Part shown: in pieces, positions 1-9,000 of the stretch
Numbering within the stretch: the stretch's first letter is position 1
Layout: the number at the start of each line of letters is the position of its first letter
The notes under the pieces: model-generated
The model's database searches: none
Told to the model about the DNA's origin: nothing
The model's input: the letters and a program-made list of their open reading frames with translations, nothing else
Assembly: GCF_000338875.1 (NCBI RefSeq)
Contig: NZ_AOMO01000020.1
Coordinates: forward strand, 1-55,635
Direction of reading: 5' to 3'
From: Vibrio mimicus CAIM 602
Lineage (GTDB): Bacteria; Pseudomonadota; Gammaproteobacteria; Enterobacterales; Vibrionaceae
Length of the DNA: 55,635 bases
Translations under genes and position numbers: made by a program

Positions 1-137
1 TGGTGCTGATCTTTACTGTTATTAACTACGGTATGACCTACATCGGCGTTAGCCCGTATTGGCAGTACATCATCAAGGGTTCCATCATTATCTTCGCCGT
101 CGCGCTAGATTCAATGAAATACGCGAATAAGAAATAA
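1..137 (+). CDS. mglC: Galactose/methylgalactoside ABC transporter permease MglC, C-terminal end
   Basis: Only the last 44 codons are in the window; reading starts in frame at base 3. The residues form a hydrophobic segment ending in a short basic tail (DSMKYANKK), which is how MglC, the inner-membrane permease of the MglBAC galactose importer, ends. The start lies off the left edge. A rho-independent terminator follows directly, so this is the last gene of its operon. The identification rests on a short fragment plus the Vibrio gene order. Confidence 0.8.
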   Translation, partial: VLIFTVINYGMTYIGVSPYWQYIIKGSIIIFAVALDSMKYANKK

Positions 138-161
138 ACTGTGTTTCGACTCAAGCTTGCT

Positions 162-194
162 AAGGCCTTACATTCATCAGGCCTTTTCTTTTTT
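162..194 (+). terminator. Rho-independent terminator after mglC
   Basis: Stem AAGGCCT/AGGCCTT (162-168 with 179-185) followed by a T-rich run (TTCTTTTTT). It sits 24 bases after the mglC stop. Confidence 0.85.
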
Positions 195-316
195 ATAAAG
201 GCAATAGACTTTGGTCTTTCTAATTTTAGTACTGGATAAAAATATTTAGAATCTTAGCGAAAAATAGTGCTCTATAGGTGAAAGCTCCTGACAAAAATAT
301 CTAACATTACTTATGT

Positions 317-1960
317 TTACTCACTTTCAGTTAATAATTTTGTACATTTGGCAGTCTTTGATTGACACTGGCATTTAGAATTATTCAATGAATTCAAAGG
401 GTTTTTATCAACAGGAATCTCTGCTAGCTCGACAATGAAGCCTTTATTCTGCATTTCTCGTGCATGATGACGAAGATTAACTTTGGAGAAGAAAGGAATA
501 TTAAGATTTCCTGAATGAGGATATATGATTGCTAAAACAACTCTATGAACTCTTTTCCCCAATGGTGAAAAATCAAAGCTTATGTATGTTTCCTGTAAAT
601 GTTCTTGAACTTGAGGAATAACCTCTGGGCAATTTAACATCATATTTAGCCCGTTAGTAGCTTGTGCAAATAAATGACTGAATACGCTACTCCCGCCATA
701 GTGCTTTACATGGATTATACGATTACATTGAGTAATTAAATCACAGAATTCATAGTTTTGTTTTACATCTTTTTGTCTTACCCAATGCTGATCAAGCACA
801 GCTATCTGCTCAGAATCAGCTATTCTCCTTAAATAACAGCATTCACGCTGATCTTTATAAGGCTTGTCTTTAAGGCCATCCCAGCGGTCCAACGAGTAAA
901 AATATGATTCAACCACCTTCGCAAAAGAAGGTTTAACATGATACCAATGGCCATCATTCAATACATATTTAAAACCGTTATGGTCTAACTCACCATTAAG
1001 AGATTCAAAAAATCCAATTGTATCAATGCAACGATCATCACCATTATATAAATAGATTTCTTTTGCTTTTATTGTGCTGATAGAAATAGATGCCTTACTC
1101 TTAAATGGAGCTTCCGCCAAAAAAATATCTAGTCTTAACTCAGGATGCTTACAGGGTGCTTTATGTCTTATTGTTTTGGTTGAGTAAACAAAACCAGAGA
1201 AGTCATGATAATCAATGATTTTAGGTGGAGCTAACCAAAAACCATCTATACTATCAGTCTGGAATTTTTGAACTAATTTGGATTCAAGTTGCTTTATTAT
1301 TTCCGGGTCTGATTCCAAGCCAATAAATTCAGCCCAAGGATACTGCTCTTTGTAGTTATCACTAAAATAAGCGGCGACTAATCGTTCTGCAATTTCTCTA
1401 AACTTGTCAGCATCAATTTCAGTATATAAAGATACTGAGTCGTTGCCAGATACCATTTCAAGATCATCATCGTTTCTACTAACTATTGCTGTGATGGATT
1501 TCAATATTTCATGGTCGAAAGCAAAGTCGAAATCTTGAATTCCCGAGTTCAGTGCCACTTGAGATCGTGTATTTCTAGCAACCCTATCTAAGGTTGATTT
1601 GTCTATTGATTTGAGCTGCTCAGGATCACCTAGGTTCATAGAGACTCTTAGTCCAAAACCACGTTCAATAGACGACTTATCTAGAAGACTTCTTCCGTGA
1701 CCGAATGTAAAAATTACATATCGATTTTCGACTTTAACAAAAAATGCTCCTTTAACAGATTTTTGTTTGAAGTGCTGATCCGCAATGCAGTAATCTGAAA
1801 ATAGTGAAGCCCATTCAGCTTGGTTTGTATGGTTTGATAAACAAAGAACTAAGTCATCGGTTTCGTTCTTACAGTGTGATGTAAATTGCTTTTTGCTATT
1901 TTGAATTTCTTCAAGTAGCAAGCCTTCTTTACTTAAAAAAGCGACTACGTTTCGTTTCAT
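317..1960 (-). CDS. TIGR04141/DUF6119 family sporadically distributed protein
   Basis: A 547-residue soluble protein with no signal peptide or membrane segment. Length and the conserved C-terminal block IHVKHYGGSSVFSHLFAQ (about residues 416-433) match the TIGR04141 family (DUF6119), proteins found patchily in bacteria and often in accessory DNA; their biochemical role is not known to me. The block E404-x2-D407 ... H417-V-K419 recalls the acidic-plus-lysine pattern of PD-(D/E)XK nucleases, but this is only a resemblance. The start is well supported: GGAGG lies about eight bases upstream. The gene is alone, convergent with mglC, and visibly more AT-rich than its neighbours, which suggests acquisition. 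Its last ~25 residues are polar and cysteine-rich (CQCQSKTAKC). A role in defence against foreign DNA is inference from the distribution of the family, not shown here. Confidence 0.7.
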   Translation of the reverse strand: MKRNVVAFLSKEGLLLEEIQNSKKQFTSHCKNETDDLVLCLSNHTNQAEWASLFSDYCIADQHFKQKSVKGAFFVKVENRYVIFTFGHGRSLLDKSSIERGFGLRVSMNLGDPEQLKSIDKSTLDRVARNTRSQVALNSGIQDFDFAFDHEILKSITAIVSRNDDDLEMVSGNDSVSLYTEIDADKFREIAERLVAAYFSDNYKEQYPWAEFIGLESDPEIIKQLESKLVQKFQTDSIDGFWLAPPKIIDYHDFSGFVYSTKTIRHKAPCKHPELRLDIFLAEAPFKSKASISISTIKAKEIYLYNGDDRCIDTIGFFESLNGELDHNGFKYVLNDGHWYHVKPSFAKVVESYFYSLDRWDGLKDKPYKDQRECCYLRRIADSEQIAVLDQHWVRQKDVKQNYEFCDLITQCNRIIHVKHYGGSSVFSHLFAQATNGLNMMLNCPEVIPQVQEHLQETYISFDFSPLGKRVHRVVLAIIYPHSGNLNIPFFSKVNLRHHAREMQNKGFIVELAEIPVDKNPLNSLNNSKCQCQSKTAKCTKLLTESE

Positions 1961-1978
1961 TCACTTTCCTCCATCACA

Positions 1979-2015
1979 AAACTATATAAGCCACAATTCA
2001 TATAGTTTATGTCAA
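1979..2015 (-). promoter_or_regulatory. Promoter with palindromic operator candidate upstream of the TIGR04141 gene
   Basis: A perfect 9-bp inverted repeat, AAACTATAT (1979-1987) and ATATAGTTT (2000-2008), lies 19-48 bases upstream of the start codon. On the minus strand a consensus -35 TTGACA (2010-2015) directly abuts it, and TTATAT/TATATA inside the near arm can serve as -10 with a long spacing of about 20. A protein bound to the palindrome would cover the core promoter. Confidence 0.5.
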
Positions 2016-2271
2016 GATAACAACATGTCTGTAGTAAATAGTTAAATTAGATAACTATAAATTGAAGCTCGTTATATTTTGAAAGGACATAATGTTTATC
2101 ATGACGAAACTTATACTCTATTTCATTTGGATTAATCATGACTCGATATAGAAAATCTTCCGTTAGCGACTCGTTGATTGTTGGGTCTAGCAGTAAAATG
2201 ATGAAACGAAGTTCTGTATTAAAAATGTCATATTTTTATCATCGCTAGATATTAACAGTGATTTCTCCCCC
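2016..2271. other. AT-rich intergenic stretch with no gene I can support
   Basis: Between the promoter of the TIGR04141 gene and the tctA terminator. It contains one short frame (2138-2248, 36 codons) without a convincing ribosome binding site or recognisable product. Base composition resembles the neighbouring accessory gene rather than tctA. Confidence 0.5.
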
Positions 2272-2301
2272 ACGAAAAAGCGCCACCTAAATGGTGGCGC
2301 T
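2272..2301 (-). terminator. Rho-independent terminator of the tct operon
   Basis: Perfect stem AGCGCCACC/GGTGGCGCT (2279-2287 with 2293-2301), five-base loop, followed on the minus strand by TTTTT. It ends tctA transcription. Confidence 0.9.
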
Positions 2302-2330
2302 CTCATGTTCTCGTGAAGAATAAGCTTTAA

Positions 2331-3860
2331 TTAGTGCGGCAGTTTCACACCTGTTGGGCGCTTTTTACGCTCCATCAAGCGGCCAAACAGTGGGCTGAGT
2401 AGCGTTACAATCGCCAATACCGTAAAGGCTAAAGTGATTGGGCGTTCCCACAGGAAGCTGATTTCACCATCAGTAATGATCAATGCACGGCGCAAGTTCT
2501 CTTCCATCAAGCCGCCCAAAATAAAGCCGAGCAGTAGGGGAGCGAGTGGGAAGTTCGCTAGACGCAGAGCAATTGCGCCCATAGCCACCAGAATCATCAC
2601 ATACACATCCATAGTATTGAACGACACCAAATACACGCCAGTGATTGAGAAGAACAGAATCATCGGCAGCAGTACAGTGCGTGGTACTGCAAGCAGTTTG
2701 GAGATGTACGGAATCAACGGCAAGTTAAGGATCAGCAGTACGATGTTACCCACGTACATAGAGATGATCACTGACCAGAAAATATCGGGATGCTCAACAA
2801 ACAGACGTGGACCCGGTTGAATGCCGTAAGCAATCAATGCACCAAGCATAATTGCAGTAGTACCAGACCCCGGAATACCCAGTGTTAATAGTGGTACAAA
2901 TGAGCCGCTGGATGCCGCGTTGTTAGCAGATTCTGGCGCAACCAGACCACGAATAGAGCCTTGGCCAAATTCTTCTTTCTTGCCTTTAGGTGCGAGATTA
3001 CGCTCCATACCGTAAGCCAAGAAAGCGGCAATTGTCGCACCTGCACCGGGCAAAACACCAGTGAAGAAACCAAGGATTGAGGAGCGCAGTGAAACCGGAG
3101 CCGCTTCTTTGATCTCTTCTTTGGTCAGCTTCATGCTGCCGATGTTTTTCATCTGCTCTTGTTCGTTGGCACTGTTGTCGGCATCCGGTTTTAAGATGCC
3201 CATCAAAGTTTCGCCAAGTGCAAAGGTCGCCATCGCTAGGAGTAGGAAGCTAAAGCCATCCATCAAATCCGTCAGGCCGAAGGTGAAACGTTCTACACCA
3301 ATGCCTTTATCAATACCTACTGTGGAAAGCATTAAACCGAGTACGGTCATCATCCATGCTTTGATCACTTGGCCTTTGCCAGCAAACGCGGCAACGGCTG
3401 AAAGACCAACCAGCATCAGGGCAAAATAGTCTGAGGATTGGAAGCTGAGTGACACTTTCGCCAGTGCAGGAGCCGCAAACAGCAACATAATGGCTGAGAG
3501 TGTGCCGCCGGTGAAAGATGCGTAAGCAGCCAATGCTAGAGCTTTACCCGCTTGGCCTTTTTGTGCCATTGGGTAGCCATCAAATGCGGTCACGACGGTT
3601 GAAGAACAACCCGGGGCGTTAATCAAAATCGAAGAGGTTGAACCGCCAAAGATGGCGCCGTAGTAAACGCCGGCCATCAAAATCAGGCCAGAAGCGGGTT
3701 CTAATCCGTAAGTAATTGGGATCATCAGCGCAATGGCTGAAATAGGGCCTAAGCCGGGCAACATACCGATGAAGGTTCCTACGAAGCAACCAATCATCAC
3801 CATCATCAGGTTGGTCGGCATTACCGCCGTCGCCAGCCCTTGTAAAATTCCGTCTAACAT
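2331..3860 (-). CDS. tctA: Tripartite tricarboxylate transporter large membrane subunit TctA
   Basis: A 509-residue multi-spanning inner-membrane protein of the TctA family, the transport subunit of a binding-protein-dependent citrate/tricarboxylate importer driven by an ion gradient. Visible family features are the glycine/proline-rich N-terminal stretch GTFIGMLPGLGPISAIALMI and its internal repeat near residue 265 (GFFTGVLPGAGATIAAFLAY), the two inverted halves typical of TctA. Length is normal for the family. AGGA lies seven bases upstream of the ATG and the gene starts nine bases after the tctB stop, so the two are co-translated. The true substrate cannot be read from the sequence; other TTT systems take dicarboxylates or aromatic acids. 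Confidence 0.92.
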   Translation of the reverse strand: MLDGILQGLATAVMPTNLMMVMIGCFVGTFIGMLPGLGPISAIALMIPITYGLEPASGLILMAGVYYGAIFGGSTSSILINAPGCSSTVVTAFDGYPMAQKGQAGKALALAAYASFTGGTLSAIMLLFAAPALAKVSLSFQSSDYFALMLVGLSAVAAFAGKGQVIKAWMMTVLGLMLSTVGIDKGIGVERFTFGLTDLMDGFSFLLLAMATFALGETLMGILKPDADNSANEQEQMKNIGSMKLTKEEIKEAAPVSLRSSILGFFTGVLPGAGATIAAFLAYGMERNLAPKGKKEEFGQGSIRGLVAPESANNAASSGSFVPLLTLGIPGSGTTAIMLGALIAYGIQPGPRLFVEHPDIFWSVIISMYVGNIVLLILNLPLIPYISKLLAVPRTVLLPMILFFSITGVYLVSFNTMDVYVMILVAMGAIALRLANFPLAPLLLGFILGGLMEENLRRALIITDGEISFLWERPITLAFTVLAIVTLLSPLFGRLMERKKRPTGVKLPH

Positions 3861-3869
3861 GATGAGTTC

Positions 3870-4367
3870 CTATCCGAAAGTAAACAGATGACCCGGCTCA
3901 AGATAGACATCCAGTCCTTTGGTCAGTAGTAAATAAAAAGCGATAACGAAGGGGAACGAAGCACCAAATAGAATGCTTTTACGTCGCTCGCCCAACAGGT
4001 AAAAACCCGCCATGAGGAAGAAGGAGGTGGCGATGACAAAACCAAGGTACGTCAGGCCAAGACCATACAGCGCCATCAAGACTAAAAAGCTGATCAACAA
4101 CTTCCAATTGAACTCCAGTACTGCGCCACTTTTCTTGTCAGGTTGCCCAACAACAAGCAGTAGCAGCGATAGGGCGATGCCCGCATAAGTCAAAATGGTA
4201 GGCAGAGTTCGAGCGTTAAACGGTTCGAGCTCATCCCCCGGAAACATGGTGATCAGTGAGGTTTGATAGCCGTAACCTAAGGTAAACAGCAGAAAGAGCA
4301 TGGCTCCGACTCGATCACGGCAGAGCAAATTCTCTTTGGTAAAAATTTTGGTTGGCAAGTCCGACAT
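3870..4367 (-). CDS. tctB: Tripartite tricarboxylate transporter small membrane subunit TctB
   Basis: Small four-helix membrane protein of the TctB family, partner of TctA. I place the start at the internal ATG giving MSDLPTKIFTK (165 residues) because GGAG lies six bases before it; an upstream in-frame ATG at 4421 would add 18 residues without a good ribosome binding site. Hydrophobic segments are near residues 25-40, 60-75, 95-115 and 120-150, matching the usual TctB topology. Sequence conservation in this family is weak, so position between tctC and tctA is an important part of the call. Confidence 0.85.
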   Translation of the reverse strand: MSDLPTKIFTKENLLCRDRVGAMLFLLFTLGYGYQTSLITMFPGDELEPFNARTLPTILTYAGIALSLLLLVVGQPDKKSGAVLEFNWKLLISFLVLMALYGLGLTYLGFVIATSFFLMAGFYLLGERRKSILFGASFPFVIAFYLLLTKGLDVYLEPGHLFTFG

Positions 4368-4484
4368 ATCCAACTCCATTGGGTTTGTGAACGGTACGAG
4401 AGAAAAGAGCCGGGTAAACACCAGTTAATGAAGGTCGATTAACTCTCTCTTCCTACTTGAAGCGACAACGCCAAGTAGTTGGAG

Positions 4485-4526
4485 TAAAAAACCTGTCACA
4501 CTGCCAACACGAATGTCGGCAGGTTT
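4485..4526 (-). terminator. Intercistronic terminator/attenuator between tctC and tctB
   Basis: On the minus strand an outer stem AAACCTG/CAGGTTT (4526-4520 with 4494-4488) runs into TTTTTT, and a hairpin CTGCCGACA-TTCG-TGTTGGCAG lies inside and partly competes with it. It would let tctC be made in excess over the membrane subunits, as is common for binding-protein transporters. Confidence 0.6.
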
Positions 4527-4660
4527 GAGGTGTAAGGGTAGATGAGGGACTGCCTGTCAAAGGATTCACCCATAACATTTACCCATAAACAAAGGAGTAA
4601 CGGTGTATATGCTTACCCAGCAAACGGTGAGAGAAGCGGATTACTCCGCTTCTGCTGCAA

Positions 4661-5632
4661 TTACTTCAAGAAGCCTAGCTCACGCATGAGATCAGCCATT
4701 TGCTTCTCTTGCTCTTCGAGGAAAGTGTAAAACTCTTTATCGCCCTTATAGCTGTCAATCCAGCCGTTACGGTCGCGGATCACTTTCCACTCTTCGCTAG
4801 CGAACATCTTCTTGAACACTTCGTTCCACTCAGCCACTTTCTCTGCACTCACGCCTGGAGCTGCAAAGTAGCCACGCCAGTTTACGAACGTGGTTGGGTT
4901 GCCGTAGTCAGCAAGTGTTGGGATATCCGGCGCGATATCGAGACGTTTTGGTGAAGTGATCGCAAGAACGCGTACTTGACCAGATTTCGACATCTCCAGA
5001 ACTTCACCCAAGCCAGTTGAAAGCACTTGTGTTTCACCAGAAAGCAATGCTGTCATGGCTGAGCCACCTGCATCATAAGCGACATAGCGCACTTCTTTCG
5101 GGTCTAAGCCTTGGCCTTTAAAGGCGGCGGCTGCGACCAAGTGGTCCATGCTACCGCGTGCTGAACCGCCCGCGATTTTGATTTGCTTAGGGTTAGCTTT
5201 GAAATCAGCAACCACTTGTTCCCAAGAGGTGTATTTTGAATCACCAGATACAACAAATGCGCCGTAATCAGACACAATTTCAGCTACAGGAGTTAAATCA
5301 CGGAAGGATTGTGGGAAAACGCCAGACAGTGAGCGAATGACGATCGGGGTTGAGTTCACCATCAAGGTATCTTGCTGACGATCAGCCGTTTCAATCAGGT
5401 GAGCAATCGCTTTGCCGCCGCCGCCACCAGATAGGTTTTGGTAAGACGCGTTTTCGATCAACTTGGCTTTCATTAACGCATCGCCTGTTGCGCGTGCGGT
5501 CATATCCCAGCCACCACCAGCACCACCGGGTACGATAAAGTGGATTTTCTCAATATCGGCCGCGAGAGAGGAGAAAGAAAAAGTAGCGGCCAGCATGGCG
5601 GCGGTGATAGAGGGTTTAAAAAACTTCAACAT
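4661..5632 (-). CDS. tctC: Tripartite tricarboxylate transporter periplasmic binding protein TctC
   Basis: A 323-residue exported solute-binding protein of the TctC (Bug) family. Signal peptide about residues 1-24 (basic start, hydrophobic core, cleavage after SSLAA). The mature part opens with IHFIVPGGAGGGWD, the glycine-rich ligand loop of the family, and contains the second typical segment near residues 150-185. It binds a carboxylate in the periplasm and delivers it to TctAB. AAGGA lies nine bases before the ATG. First gene of tctC-tctB-tctA, divergent from the HD-GYP sensor gene. No TctDE-like two-component regulator is next to it. Confidence 0.92.
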   Translation of the reverse strand: MLKFFKPSITAAMLAATFSFSSLAADIEKIHFIVPGGAGGGWDMTARATGDALMKAKLIENASYQNLSGGGGGKAIAHLIETADRQQDTLMVNSTPIVIRSLSGVFPQSFRDLTPVAEIVSDYGAFVVSGDSKYTSWEQVVADFKANPKQIKIAGGSARGSMDHLVAAAAFKGQGLDPKEVRYVAYDAGGSAMTALLSGETQVLSTGLGEVLEMSKSGQVRVLAITSPKRLDIAPDIPTLADYGNPTTFVNWRGYFAAPGVSAEKVAEWNEVFKKMFASEEWKVIRDRNGWIDSYKGDKEFYTFLEEQEKQMADLMRELGFLK

Positions 5633-6029
5633 GTTTCACGTTCCTTATGTCGGCGCATCATACTGCACGTTGATGCTTATTGTTTTGTACTGTCCCCTTC
5701 CTACTGAAGCTATCGTGTTACTCACGACAACCACTAAGGGTCGGGTTAAAGGGCGTCAACCAACGATAATGACAGGTTAACGACCCACTACCGATGACTT
5801 GGTATGTAGACAAGGTTAAAAAGCTGTTAAAGAAATGTCTTCAATCCGTCAATAAAAACAATATTGGGCATTAAGGGGATTTTGTTCATAAAGTTCACAG
5901 ATAAAGAAAGAAGCTAATTTAGGTAACTTGCTAATAGTGGAAATCGTGTAAATACTTTTGTTTTAAGCCATGGAATGGAAAGAAAATCCGTGATGCAGTG
6001 TAATCAGGAAATAATAAAAAGTTGGATCC
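5633..6029. promoter_or_regulatory. Divergent promoter region between tctC and the HD-GYP sensor gene
   Basis: No gene seen. It holds an imperfect long inverted repeat, GGGTCGGGTTAA (5738-5749) against TTAACGACCC (5777-5786), with a two-base bulge; it lies 105-155 bases upstream of tctC and could be a regulator site. The half nearer the HD-GYP gene is AT-rich and probably carries that promoter. I could not fix -35/-10 boxes with confidence. Confidence 0.35.
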
Positions 6030-9000
6030 ATGGTCTCTGTCACGAGAGGACACAACATCATGGGTGGTTTAATACGTCGGGCTAGAAAAATATCTATTCG
6101 CTACACAGTGGGAACGTTATTTTTAATTGCGACCACATTAACGGCATTAGTTGCAATTGCCTTGCAGTTTCATTTCGGTAAGCAGACATCCCAAGAACAA
6201 TTATTATCGAAACTGATCATGGCCTCGGCAGCGATCAGCGAATATGTCAGCGAGATGGAACTGAGTGCGGTGAGTAATGCCCGTATCTTAAAAACCATTT
6301 CTATGGCTGATACGGAGAAGTTTTCACAACGTGAAATTCGAGATCTTTTGGTTGAGGTTTTACGTGATAATCCATTGTTTTACAGCATCTATTATGGAAA
6401 GCCGAACGATGATTTTTACCAAATAATCAATTTAGATTCTTCCCCAGTCGTACGCCAACGTTTACATGCAGAAGATAGGGAAAGATGGGTAGTGATTAAT
6501 ATTGATGGGAGTGGTGCGCAGCGAACGCGTGCTACTCGCTATTTTACCGATCGTTTAAGCCTGACTCGTATCGTTACCGAGCCCAGTAATTATTTTCCGA
6601 CTCAGCGTCCTTGGTATTCCACAGCGCAAGCAAACAAAGTCAATAAAACCCATCCTTACTTGTTTCAGCATTTCAAAATTACTGGCCAAACGTATTCTAT
6701 AAAAAGTCGAAATGCCGTAATTGGCATTGATATTGTGCTCTCTTCTGTAGCCTCTAAATTAAGTACTCAAGCGCTTGGGCTAGGAGTTCGGCAAGATGTG
6801 GAAACGTATTTGTTTAACCGAGAAGGGGAAATTCTGGCCTCGAATTTTAATCAAGTATCTCCCAATGAATCCTCGCTACCTGAGGTGCAGCCTTTGGTGC
6901 TTTCTGAGCCTCAACAGCAGATAGTTAGGCAAATTAAGTCTCTGAAAGTATCAAATCAAACCGATTGGTTTCCTTACGATTTTGCTAATGCGGGGGAACC
7001 TCAAGGCTACACCATAGATCTGCTGAACATGGTCGCCCAAATGATTGGGATTAAACTGGAGTACATGAACGGGTTCAGCTTTGAGGAACTTTCAGATCAG
7101 TTCCAAAAAGGTAAGCTGGATGTGCTCAACGCGGTAGCTTTGCCACAAGGTGAAAACAGCGCTTTGAGCGCTCCTTTGGTGTTAGATAAACCTGCTTTAT
7201 TGAAGGCGGAAAATGTACAAGGTTGGCCCCAAACGGTGGCGGTTGTGCGGGGTCAACAGTGGCCATTAATGAATGAGCCTTCCGTGCGATGGATAGAGTT
7301 TGAAGATGTTAACCAGGCCGTTGAGGCTTTCCGCGCTGGACGTGTGGAAGGGTTTTACAACGCTTATCAGGTACTGAAAAGCGTTAATTTGACTGGGCTT
7401 GAACAACAAACACAGATTCAAATTCTGGATGCACAACCAGAAATCCCCATCTCCTTAGTCATGAGCCCGCAATACGCGGAGTTGTCGGCGCTATTCAATC
7501 AAGCTCTTGCTCAAATCACGCCAGAGCAGCTCACTTGGTTACAGGAAAAATGGTTCAGTGGGCATACTACCTTTTCACGTTGGGTACCTTATTCGATTTT
7601 GCGTGAAGTGAGCCAACAGCAAGAACAATATGGCCGCATGCTGCCGATTACCGTAGCGGATAAAGACCGTTACCTTTATTTAGTGCCAGTGAGTGATGAG
7701 CAGGAATATTTGGCCGTCTTAATTCCGCAGCACTTAGTGACTGAGCAGGTCGTCGCACAACTTTGGAAATCACTATCAATGACGGTGGGCGTTATGCTCA
7801 TTCTTCTGCCTGTCGCTTGGTGGTTTGGTACGCCGATTGTGAATCCGATCAGTCAGTTGATTGATGAAACACACAAAATCAAACGACGAGAGTTTGAGGA
7901 TGTAAAATTGGTCGATAGCAAAATTAAAGAAGTGTCAGAACTTTCTGGAGCGATGACGGATATGGTGAAAGAGATCCGCCGCCATGAAAAATCGCAAGAA
8001 GAGTTCGTTGAAGCCTTCATTCAGCTCATCGCAGGAGCGATTGACGATAAGTCACCGTACACGGCGGGACACTGTAACCGAGTACCTGAATTGGGCATGA
8101 TGCTTGCCAAAGCGGTAGAAGAGAGTGACGAAGGTCGCTTCAAAGACTTTCGTTTCGCCAATGCCAAAGAGTGGCGTGAGTTTAGGATTGCGGCATGGCT
8201 GCATGATTGTGGGAAGATCACTACGCCAGAACATATTGTCGACAAGGGCAGTAAGTTAGAGGCCAATTACAACCGAATTCATGAAGTTCGTACCCGATTT
8301 GAAGTGTTATGGCGTGATGCGCAAATTGAAGCGCTGAAAGCCCAGCTAAAAGGCACACCGAAAGCTCAAGCGGAGAGAGCTTGTAAACAACGGCAGCAGC
8401 AACTGCAAGAGGATTTCGCCTTTATTGCTCAGGCCAATATTGGTAGTGAGTTTATGAGTGACGAATCACTACGACGTATCCGCACCATTGCCACGCAAAC
8501 GTGGGTACGTCATTTCGATAATCGCTTAGGTTTATCGCCGTTGGAGGAACTGCATCAACCGGAGAATATGAAAGCTCCACCAGTCAAAGAAAAGCTGCTG
8601 ATGGATCGCCCAGAACATATTGTTCACCGTGAACGTTCAACCCATTTTGATCCTAAATTGGGAATTAAAATGGAAGTGCCTGAACACCTGTATAACTTGG
8701 GTGAAGTGTATAACCTCTCAATACGGGCGGGTACGTTAACGGCGGAAGATCGTTACAAAATCAATGAACACATGATCAGCGGCATCAAAATGCTGGACGC
8801 TCTGCCTTTCCCGAAAGAGTTGAGTCGCGTTCCTCGCTATGCATCGACACACCACGAAACACTCAAAGGTACAGGTTATCCACGCAAGCTGAGTGCTGAA
8901 GAACTCTCAATCCCTGAGCGGATCCTGGTGATTGCCGATATTTTTGAAGCGTTAACCGCGGCGGATCGGCCTTACAAAAAAGCGAAGCCATTAAGTGTTG

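Noticed and set aside
2138..2248. 36-codon frame in the AT-rich gap beside the TIGR04141 gene, possible antitoxin or remnant
   Set aside because: No credible ribosome binding site, serine-rich random-looking sequence, no family resemblance.
8236..8245. TTGTCGACAA inside the HD-GYP gene as a GntR operator
   Set aside because: Single copy deep in a coding region and explained by codons for I-V-D; kept only as background for the motif near the regulator.
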